This document shows, piece after piece, positions 20,689 through 26,586 of a DNA stretch of 26,586 nt. Numbering within the stretch: position 1 is the first letter of the stretch; every line of letters begins with the position of its first letter. The DNA comes from a virus, in IMG/VR virus record IMGVR_UViG_3300045241_000135, positions 1 through 26,586 of that record, one strand, 5' to 3'. The notes beneath the pieces were generated by a model. That model was given only the letters and a program-made list of their open reading frames with translations. It did no database searches and was not told the origin of the DNA. A program made the translations under genes and the position numbers.

Positions 20689-21213
20689 TTACAAGAGCCC
20701 CAAGGATTCATTGGTCAAAGCAAATGGTCCGAAGTATTTAAGAGCAGCAATGTCATATGCCTTTGCAGCCTCGACCGCGGTGGTAAATCCGCCAAGACGA
20801 ACGGTCTCTCCTTGAAACTTGATCCGTGCCACGTATTTGCTTCTGTCCTTGTACCAACTGACTCCCTTCAATCCAGTCATTGAGCCTTTGCGCAGATTTG
20901 AATTTGCAACATTCTCGGACTGGGTAGCTGGCCTGAGATTAATCAACTGTGCATTTCGCACATTGGTGTCGATATGATCCAATCGCTTCACCGGAAGTAA
21001 CCCCTCCAGTCTCCACACTTCGTGATGAAGATAGATTGACCGATCTCTTTCTCGCCTGCGCGGATAGCCCTCGCCAATGAATGTCCAACAAAACTGGCTC
21101 AAGTACCCGAAGTGCTTATCGTCCACCTGGGCATGAGCAACGGTTCTAAAAACAAGAGTTCCGGGATGCCAGTTGTTCCCGCTTACCCGCTTTACAATTG
21201 GCAGCAATTGCAT
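20689..21213 (-). CDS. HNH homing endonuclease with AP2 DNA-binding domain
   Basis: 174 residues. The HNH motif is visible: IYLHHEVWR (His 63-64), LDHIDTNVRNAQLINLR (D79-H80 and N91-L93) and the typical QSENVANS tail. Residues about 115-163 form an AP2-type module (GVSWYKDRSKYVARIKFQGE, then LGGFTTAVEAAKAYDIAALK and YFG). This combination is characteristic of free-standing homing endonucleases that cut DNA lacking the gene and spread by repair. GAGG lies six bases upstream. Here it sits between a collagen-like gene and the tail terminator-like gene without disrupting either. No intron or intein is visible around it. Confidence 0.9.
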   Translation of the reverse strand: MQLLPIVKRVSGNNWHPGTLVFRTVAHAQVDDKHFGYLSQFCWTFIGEGYPRRRERDRSIYLHHEVWRLEGLLPVKRLDHIDTNVRNAQLINLRPATQSENVANSNLRKGSMTGLKGVSWYKDRSKYVARIKFQGETVRLGGFTTAVEAAKAYDIAALKYFGPFALTNESLGLL

Positions 21214-21221
21214 GGCCTACC

Positions 21222-22520
21222 TCATCGTACTCTTCTAGCAGATATATAGCCGGTCACGCTCACCGTTCCGCCGCCGAAGGTCGCGAACGCCACCAGATAC
21301 ACTGGCTTCGGCGTGCTGGTGTTGACGCGAATGAGGCTCGTTGGCGTTGTCTGGGTCTTGTTCGAAGGCATCGAACTCGCCCAAATCTGCTGCATGATGG
21401 CCTTGCCTGTGGCCACGTCGTTGTCTGACGGCAACGTCGCCGCCGTCTGGCTCAGCGCCGCAATGACGGAATTGGGCCCGGTGTTGGCCGGCGAAAAGAT
21501 AACCACCCCGCCCACGTTCCAGTCGCCAGGTGACAGGGTTATGTAGGTGACGTTAATCGACACGTTCGTGGTCAAGGCGATTCCGCCAAAATTAGTAGAC
21601 GAGATAACCTCGCCCACCATGCCCGCAGCAGCATCGCTTCCGTCGGTCACGCCTTTGATCGGACCAGTGTTCGGAACGTAGATGAGGCTGTCGGTCCCGA
21701 GCTTGGCTAGGTTTCCAGCGTTGGCGCTGACGGAAGTCGGCCCTGCCGGTCCAACCGGGCCTTGCGGGCCCGTTGTGCCAGCGCTGCCAGCATCGCCCTT
21801 GTCGCCCTTTGGCCCCTGCGGGCCCGTCGCCCCTGGGGCTCCGGTGGCTCCTGGTGCGCCAGTTGCCCCTGCCGGCCCCTGAGGACCAGGAACGGTGGAA
21901 TCCGCACCAGCGGGCCCCGTAGGCCCGGGCGGACCCTGTGGACCGGGAACGGTGGATGCCGCCCCCGGCACGCCTTGCGGTCCGGCTACACCTGGCTGAC
22001 CCTGGGCGCCCTGCGGTCCTTGCAACCCTTGCGGGCCTTGCGGGCCAACCTGACCCTGCGGCCCCGGGTCGCCTTGCGGCCCTTGCGGCCCAGGAGGTCC
22101 GGCCGGGAGATTCGGTCCCGTGAGCGTGCCGCTGATCGAGAGATCGCCGTTGAGGATGATGTTGCCGTCGATCGTGCCACCGCGATGCACGTTGAGATCG
22201 GCAGCGCCGGCAACGACAGAGACTTGCGCCGCGCCCTTCAAGCTCAGCTTGGCTTGACTGACCACCCCGCCGATCGAAGAGTATCGCACCGCATTGCGCG
22301 CGAACGTGCAACTCTGTGCTGTGCAATTACTGGCCGTGGCTTCTGATAGTTCAAAATCACTGCCTTCCTCGAGCAGCAGCGTGACCGGATCGCCATCGCG
22401 CACGCCGGCATCGTAGGGGCGCATGTACCGCGGCTCGGGGTCGGTGACTACGACATTGCCGGTACCGAGCGTGGCCGTAGGGCACACAACGCGGTCGAAC
22501 GGCGTTCCCATCACGGTCAT
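21222..22520 (-). CDS. Collagen-like structural protein
   Basis: 432 residues. Residues about 141-260 are Gly-X-Y triplets rich in Pro and Gln ([16 protein letters not shown]) with two short interruptions (ASTV and DSTV). The N-terminus (about 1-130) is beta-rich, with a glycine-capped segment [20 protein letters not shown] before the collagen part. The C-terminal domain (about 270-432) is beta-rich and probably trimerises ([20 protein letters not shown], then [15 protein letters not shown]), resembling phage tail-fibre heads. Such proteins form trimeric fibres. The start shares TAATG with the upstream gene. Because it lies in the connector-to-tail interval, a head or neck fibre is as likely as a tail fibre. 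Confidence 0.8.
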   Translation of the reverse strand: MTVMGTPFDRVVCPTATLGTGNVVVTDPEPRYMRPYDAGVRDGDPVTLLLEEGSDFELSEATASNCTAQSCTFARNAVRYSSIGGVVSQAKLSLKGAAQVSVVAGAADLNVHRGGTIDGNIILNGDLSISGTLTGPNLPAGPPGPQGPQGDPGPQGQVGPQGPQGLQGPQGAQGQPGVAGPQGVPGAASTVPGPQGPPGPTGPAGADSTVPGPQGPAGATGAPGATGAPGATGPQGPKGDKGDAGSAGTTGPQGPVGPAGPTSVSANAGNLAKLGTDSLIYVPNTGPIKGVTDGSDAAAGMVGEVISSTNFGGIALTTNVSINVTYITLSPGDWNVGGVVIFSPANTGPNSVIAALSQTAATLPSDNDVATGKAIMQQIWASSMPSNKTQTTPTSLIRVNTSTPKPVYLVAFATFGGGTVSVTGYISARRVR

Positions 22521-22945
22521 TAGATCGCCCCTCCCGCAATCGAGCGGCTCGACACGGAGCTCGACACAAAGCCGCCGCCGCCGCCGCCGTTGCCGGCGTT
22601 GTACTCTTTCAGCAAAAACCGCACCTCGCCCAGGTCTTCGCCGTTGGGACTGCCACGCAACTCCCAGGAACGCACCGTCCAGGTTCTGCCGTTGAAAGCG
22701 AGCGGCGCATCAAGCCAAACATCGCGAGTGATACCTTTAGCATCGAGTTCATAAACACGCGCGAAAGCCGCAGGCCCGACGCTGCTCACCTCCGCTGTCT
22801 GGCCTCCCCCTGAGACCGGGAGCGCCTTCGCCCGGGTAGCGTCAATGACCGTGATTTCCGTAGTGCCGATGACGGCCGGCACGCCGATTACCGCGTAGAC
22901 GGGATCATACAGCAGCGCGCTATAGTCGACGCTCACGCCATCCAC
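22520..22945 (-). CDS. Head-tail adaptor-like protein
   Basis: 141 residues. It starts at ATG 22945 ([20 protein letters not shown]); an internal GTG at 22936 would give a start at VSVDYS. The pattern [20 protein letters not shown], then [13 protein letters not shown], is common in small proteins encoded after the gp6-like connector of alphaproteobacterial phages and probably forms part of the neck. The strand-rich middle ([12 protein letters not shown]) and a Gly/Ser-rich C-terminus (about 116-141) follow. It ends in the TAATG overlap with the collagen-like gene. Confidence 0.6.
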   Translation of the reverse strand: MDGVSVDYSALLYDPVYAVIGVPAVIGTTEITVIDATRAKALPVSGGGQTAEVSSVGPAAFARVYELDAKGITRDVWLDAPLAFNGRTWTVRSWELRGSPNGEDLGEVRFLLKEYNAGNGGGGGGFVSSSVSSRSIAGGAI

Positions 22946-22954
22946 CGTTCGTGC

Positions 22955-23605
22955 TCACACATGAAGGCGCATGTAAGCGTTGAGCAAGGCGTTGACGGTG
23001 TCGGTTGCCGCCTGCAGCGGCCCAGTGCTGCCAGACTTGCCACCGAACATCTGCACCGGATCGAAATACTGTATGCGGGTGTCTTGATGCGAGATCAATC
23101 GGACGCCTTTGGAGGCATTGATCTGCGCCTGCAGCCGCGCGGCCTGGATCAAGAGCCCGGTCGCTGCCTTGAGTGCCTGCGGCGCCTCGTCCGGCAGGTG
23201 GTAGCCGCCGCTGTAGGTTACCATGACCGGCTCGGTCCAACGCCCTTCGATGCGCAGCTTGCCGGAGCTGTTTTCGATCTCGTAGCTCGCCGGGTCGAGC
23301 GTTGAACCTCGCGGCGATTCCACCGCCGTCAGGTCGGCGTCGGCGACCGGGTAGCGCGTCAAGAACAAACGCGGAGCGTCGAACGGCAGCAAGTCGCCGC
23401 GCCAGGTCTCTTCGACTGTCTCATAAGCAAACACGCGATTGCACATGGTCGCGACCACGTCGCTGTACTGATCGATCCACAACTGCAGCTGCGTGTCCTC
23501 GCCGGTGTTCGTCGACGGCACGTTGAGCATGGCCTTCAGCTCGTCCAGCGTCAGTAGCGCATAGCTATTGGCCGGCGTCAGCACCTTGACCCAGACATCC
23601 GCCAT
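22955..23605 (-). CDS. gp6-like head-tail connector protein
   Basis: 216 residues. The N-terminus has the familiar connector motif PANSYALLTLDELKAMLNVP followed by EDTQLQLWIDQYSDVVATMC, the helical segment of the HK97 gp6 family. The central strand region (DAPRLFLTRYPVADADLTAV, then LDPASYEIENSSGKLRI) and the motif VMVTYSGGYHLPDEAPQALK are also typical. It forms a ring below the portal that joins head and tail. GAGG lies eight bases upstream and the start overlaps the previous stop as TGATG. Confidence 0.85.
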   Translation of the reverse strand: MADVWVKVLTPANSYALLTLDELKAMLNVPSTNTGEDTQLQLWIDQYSDVVATMCNRVFAYETVEETWRGDLLPFDAPRLFLTRYPVADADLTAVESPRGSTLDPASYEIENSSGKLRIEGRWTEPVMVTYSGGYHLPDEAPQALKAATGLLIQAARLQAQINASKGVRLISHQDTRIQYFDPVQMFGGKSGSTGPLQAATDTVNALLNAYMRLHV

Positions 23606-24627
23606 CAGCGCGCCTCGTCGTGGAACTGCTCGAACAGTGCGCGCAGTTCAAGCGGTGGTGCCGGGCTTTGGTCCGAGAGGATCGGCGTGGCCGCATAAGC
23701 CTTACGGTCGATCGTCCAACCGATGATCAACGGCGCCGCCGCACCCGGCAACCCGCGCACACCAGGCTCGCCGCGTTCGCCGGTGTCGCCCTTCGGCCCC
23801 TTGATGCCAGGCTTGCCGGCCGAGGCGATCAACTGCCAGCCCTCGCCCGGACAACGGCCGGGCTGGTCGCGCCGGGCAATGAAGCTCGAACCGCCGAGCG
23901 CGACGATATCGAGCGCCGCATAGGTTTCGCCCTCGCTCCAGGTGCCACGCACGTTTGGCATCGCTGCGTCGCGCCCCTTGGCGGCGATGCAAAGCCAATC
24001 CTCGTGCGGTGGCGCGCGGGCGGTATCGCAACGTGCCTGCCAGGTACTGCCCGAGGCAAGCACAACGTCGCCCTCATAATGGACCGCGCCCTCGACGAAT
24101 GCTTTCGCCACGCTCAAACGCCCCGGCGCACCTTGCTCGCCGCGCTCGCCTTTCTCTCCGCGCTCGCCTTTCTCTCCGCGCTCGCCTGCCGCACCAACTT
24201 CGCCTTGCTCACCCCGAGCACCTGCTGCGCCAACTTCGCCTTGTTCTCCGCGTTCGCCTTGTTCTCCGCGTTCGCCTGCCGCCCCGGCTTCGCCCTGCTC
24301 TCCGCGCTCGCCTGCCGCGCCAACTTCGCCGCAATTGCCTTTCTCGCCCTGCTCACCACGTTCGCCCTTCTCTCCGTCCTTGAGCTCGCCAAGCCGCGCC
24401 ATGACCTGCGCCATAACGTCAGCACGTAGCTCTGTAACTTCAGCCCGCAGCGTTGCGATGACTTCGGCCGCCTGCGCCTCGATCAGAGCGCGCTCGCGCT
24501 GCCATTGCCGGCGCTCGGTGTCGAGCACCTCGCCGAGCGCCTCGCTCCACGCATCAAGCAGCGGGTCGGCGTCGTCCGAATCGGTCGGCACTGGCATGAA
24601 TGCTTCGGACCTTTCGTGCAGTGTCAT
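23605..24627 (-). CDS. Collagen-like protein with ChiC-type carbohydrate-binding modules
   Basis: 340 residues from ATG 24627, with AAGG eight bases upstream; this start lies inside the portal gene (74-base overlap). The order is: acidic N-terminus; coiled coil (about 33-82: RERALIEAQAAEVIATLRAE); Gly-X-Y with charged X and Y (about 85-169: GEKGERGEQGEKGNCGE); two Trp-containing modules (HYEGDVVLASGSTWQARCDT and YAALDIVALGGSSFIARRDQ) of the small chitin-binding-like type; a second short Gly-X-Y stretch (about 268-292); and a C-terminal tail. This layout is a trimeric fibre that could bind glycans. It is encoded between portal and connector, so a head- or neck-attached fibre is plausible. The charged triplets suggest salt-bridge stabilisation instead of hydroxyproline. 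Confidence 0.8.
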   Translation of the reverse strand: MTLHERSEAFMPVPTDSDDADPLLDAWSEALGEVLDTERRQWQRERALIEAQAAEVIATLRAEVTELRADVMAQVMARLGELKDGEKGERGEQGEKGNCGEVGAAGERGEQGEAGAAGERGEQGERGEQGEVGAAGARGEQGEVGAAGERGEKGERGEKGERGEQGAPGRLSVAKAFVEGAVHYEGDVVLASGSTWQARCDTARAPPHEDWLCIAAKGRDAAMPNVRGTWSEGETYAALDIVALGGSSFIARRDQPGRCPGEGWQLIASAGKPGIKGPKGDTGERGEPGVRGLPGAAAPLIIGWTIDRKAYAATPILSDQSPAPPLELRALFEQFHDEAR

Positions 24628-26014
24628 CGCGGTTGCCTTTTTGCGGCGGTGCCGGTGTTGGCGGCTTTGACTGCTCGTTCGGCGCTGGCGGCGCCGCGAT
24701 CGGCGCTGATGGCGCGACCGGCGCGGGAATCTTGCCGACTTGGCTGAGCGGTACGACCTGCTGCTGCACGCGCGGCTCGTCGCCGTAGGGCACTGCTTCA
24801 TAGCCTTCGAGCGCCCGCGCTTCATTCGGCGCGAAGATGCCGCCTTGCACACCGCGCGCAAGGCTTTCGATGCGGTCTTTCATCGCCGAGCGCAGTAGCG
24901 CTTCGGTGTCGAACTCCACGTACTCGTCGGGCTGTCCCTGGAGGTCGAACAACAGCCCGAGCGATTCTTCAATGTGATTGAGCGCGAACCCCAAACCGCT
25001 GGCGATCCAGCTCTGCATCAGCAACTCGGTTGAACTGTAGGTCGTGCCGCCGATGCCGAGGATTTGCAATGGGATGCGAAAGGCGAGCGCAATGTGCTCG
25101 TTCGATAGCTTCAGCATCTCCGCGGTGGCGGCATCCTTGCCGCTTTGCGACCAGGGCAGGACCTTCAGGCCAGAAGTAAGGATCGGTGTGCCGCCCTGGT
25201 GCAGGCCTTTTGCCTGCTCGTTCCATCGGTCGCGCAGGGCCTGTACCTGGTCCTTGTCGAGCGTCAGATCGGTCGAGATCACGGCCGATGGCCGCGCCTG
25301 GTTGAGATAGTAGCGCAGCTGCTGCTGCCCGATCGCGCTGTTGATGCCGATATCGCTATAGGCCGCGACGATCGGGCTCTCGCCGACCAGCGGCGACGGG
25401 TAGCGATGCTGCACCGTATGCAAGCGGATGTGCAGCACGTCGCGTTGCGGCACGAGAATCGGCTCGGGTCCGAACCGCTTCTCGACAACCTGGTTGCCGT
25501 GCAACTGATAGAAAATCTCACCGTTGCTGGCGAGGCGCGGATAGGACAACTGCGGGTCCATCAGGTGCAACTCGTCGATCTCGAACCGCGCGTTGCGCAG
25601 CCCGAGCGCATAGGTGTTGCCGTAAAGGTAGAGCGAGCGTGTTGCGTTGAGCAGAAAATCACTGATGGATTGATAGTCGTTAGGATGACGAAGCAGGCGC
25701 GAGAGCGACGACGTCTTGATGCGCTCGCGCCCGCCTTTGTCGTTGAGCCGCCAATGATCGCCGGGACACATGGCGACGGTTTGCGAATAGGCGGACACGC
25801 AAGCCTCGACCATCGCCGATTGCGTCGATAGCCCGACGATGTTGTGCCCGTTCTGCCACCAGTTCCAGCTGTCGCCGACGTCGGCCGGAAGCCAGCCGCC
25901 GCTGACCGGCAGCAGCCATGGGCCGGCGTGCGGTTCGCCCTCGGCCTTGCTAAGCGTCGGAACGCTCCCGGCCTTGACGCGAAACCGCGGCTTGGCGACA
26001 GCCGTCTCAGTCAT
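24554..26014 (-). CDS. HK97-type portal protein
   Basis: 486 residues. Portal features include the helical segment VEACVSAYSQTVAMCPGDHW, LLRHPNDYQSISDFLLNATR (the typical HPN motif region), LYLYGNTYALGLRN, the strand DVLHIRLHTV with GESPIVAAYSDIGINSAIGQ, and the stem and crown helices (FRIPLQILGIGG, then TYSSTELLMQSWIASGLGFA). The Pro-rich C-terminal tail (about 425-470) overlaps the start of the collagen-like gene. The portal forms the dodecameric DNA entry ring. Its ATG overlaps the upstream gene stop as ATGA. Confidence 0.95.
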   Translation of the reverse strand: MTETAVAKPRFRVKAGSVPTLSKAEGEPHAGPWLLPVSGGWLPADVGDSWNWWQNGHNIVGLSTQSAMVEACVSAYSQTVAMCPGDHWRLNDKGGRERIKTSSLSRLLRHPNDYQSISDFLLNATRSLYLYGNTYALGLRNARFEIDELHLMDPQLSYPRLASNGEIFYQLHGNQVVEKRFGPEPILVPQRDVLHIRLHTVQHRYPSPLVGESPIVAAYSDIGINSAIGQQQLRYYLNQARPSAVISTDLTLDKDQVQALRDRWNEQAKGLHQGGTPILTSGLKVLPWSQSGKDAATAEMLKLSNEHIALAFRIPLQILGIGGTTYSSTELLMQSWIASGLGFALNHIEESLGLLFDLQGQPDEYVEFDTEALLRSAMKDRIESLARGVQGGIFAPNEARALEGYEAVPYGDEPRVQQQVVPLSQVGKIPAPVAPSAPIAAPPAPNEQSKPPTPAPPQKGNRDDTARKVRSIHASADRFGRRRPAA

Positions 26015-26376
26015 ACTTTTTCTGGCGTCACGCTGCGGGTCGGATAGGCGCCACGGCTCGCCGGCTTGCCCGGCTCGACCTGCCGCGTGATGTGGCCGGC
26101 GGTACTGCCCAGCGGCGCCGGCTGGTTGATACCCGGATCTGGCGGCGAGCCGTCCGGCTCGTGCTCGATGATATGGACGCCCGATGCCGCGAGATCATTC
26201 TCCTCCTGCGTCGGCGTCGGCTTTACGTTGCCGCCGCCGAGCGCATCGCGGTGTTCGGCGTGCGCCTTTTCACGCGCTTGCCGCTCCTCGGCGAGGCGCT
26301 TTTTGACGGCTTCATTTTGCGCTTCAGTGGCGCGAGCTCGTTCTTGCGCCTGTGCTTGATGATCGGTGTCGGTCAC
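26011..26376 (-). CDS. 121-residue charged protein between capsid and portal genes
   Basis: The start is a GTG at 26376 with a perfect AGGAGG six bases upstream. The N-terminal half (about 1-46) is a highly charged helix (QAQERARATEAQNEAVKKRL, then AEERQAREKAHAEHRDAL), likely a coiled coil; the rest is Gly/Pro-rich and polar with no predicted structure. No signal peptide is visible. Location after the capsid gene suggests a head-accessory or decoration role, which is inference. I do not recognise the family. Confidence 0.65.
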   Translation of the reverse strand: MTDTDHQAQAQERARATEAQNEAVKKRLAEERQAREKAHAEHRDALGGGNVKPTPTQEENDLAASGVHIIEHEPDGSPPDPGINQPAPLGSTAGHITRQVEPGKPASRGAYPTRSVTPEKV

Positions 26377-26421
26377 GATGGACCTCCTTCTGTTATGGGA
26401 AAGTTCAGGATGAACCCCAGG

Positions 26422-26586
26422 CTACCATGTGACCCCGGCAACCCAGGCGACGACGCCCGCGCGGCGGATCGTCCAGTTGGTCGGCAGGATCAACCGCAGG
26501 GCAAGCGAATCCGTCTGCCACATCGATTTGACCGGCGCCGCTACCGTGGCCGGCGAGCCCGGCGTGCCGATGTCGAGCGGCGTGGT
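26422..26586 (-). CDS. Major capsid protein, C-terminal 54 residues (cut by window end)
   Basis: The minus-strand frame entering at the right edge reads TTPLDIGTPGSPATVAAPVK, then SMWQTDSLALRLILPTNWTI and RRAGVVAWVAGVTW before a TAG. The segment with (W/F)QTDSxALR, followed by NWxxRRxGxVAWV near the C-terminus, is a well-known ending of HK97-fold major capsid proteins of alphaproteobacterial phages. The gene is open to the edge, so most of the protein lies outside. Its stop is 46 bases before the GTG of the next gene. Confidence 0.8.
   Translation of the reverse strand, partial: TTPLDIGTPGSPATVAAPVKSMWQTDSLALRLILPTNWTIRRAGVVAWVAGVTW

Noticed and set aside
23953-23960. Additional TGCCAAAC copies (reverse at 23953, direct at 2934) as further integrase sites
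   Set aside because: Single isolated octamers inside coding sequence are expected by chance in 26 kb.
24120-24370. CRISPR-like or regulatory repeat in the collagen-like gene
   Set aside because: The short repeats are codon repeats of Gly-X-Y triplets, fully explained by the protein.
23620-24429. Plus-strand open frame opposite the collagen-like gene
   Set aside because: Repetitive Leu/Ala/Phe product arises from antisense reading of Gly-X-Y codons.

Overview
The window reads as one continuous piece of a temperate, long-tailed (siphovirus, HK97-fold) phage of an alphaproteobacterium. The high G+C content, the style of the tail and lysis proteins and the VPGP-type C-terminal sorting signal suggest a Hyphomicrobiales host such as Bradyrhizobium or a relative; this is inference from recognised protein styles, not from a search. 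Nothing in the window looks like unambiguous host chromosome.

Layout. (1) 1-3895, plus strand, early module: the C-terminal end of a RecT-type recombinase cut by the window edge, a small coiled-coil protein, a secreted protein with thioester-domain motifs and a PEP-CTERM-like anchor (a likely moron), a protein built around DnaA domain IV, a 60-residue protein and a tyrosine integrase. The secreted-protein gene lies between two arrays of a degenerate pentanucleotide, GGCNN (18 and about 25 units). (2) About 4150-4340: a candidate intact attP, with a match to a tRNA 3' end flanked on both sides by direct repeats of TGCCAAAC. (3) 4306-5103, plus strand: two membrane-protein genes of unknown role. 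(4) 5134-26586, minus strand, late module, read from the right edge leftwards: end of the major capsid protein, a small protein, portal, collagen-like protein, head-tail connector, adaptor-like protein, second collagen-like protein, HNH-AP2 endonuclease, tail terminator-like protein, tail tube, tail assembly chaperone with a probable -1 frameshift extension, DUF6441-like protein, tape measure, tail-tip proteins, host-recognition proteins (lectin-like and beta-helix-like), holin-like membrane proteins and an amidase endolysin with an RlpA-like C-terminal domain. One secreted-protein gene (18485-19009) is inserted on the opposite strand inside the tail operon.

How it works together: early genes provide annealing recombination, replication and integration; late genes form one tightly packed operon with many ATGA, TAATG and TGATG overlaps, building head, connector, tail and lysis cassette. 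Because phage genes lie on both sides of the putative attP, the sequence appears to be in the circular or virion arrangement rather than a prophage split at that site. Terminases, the repressor and most of the capsid gene lie outside the window. Points most worth checking are the GGCNN arrays, the attP, the thioester adhesin-like moron, the chaperone frameshift and three small genes below the usual length cut-off.
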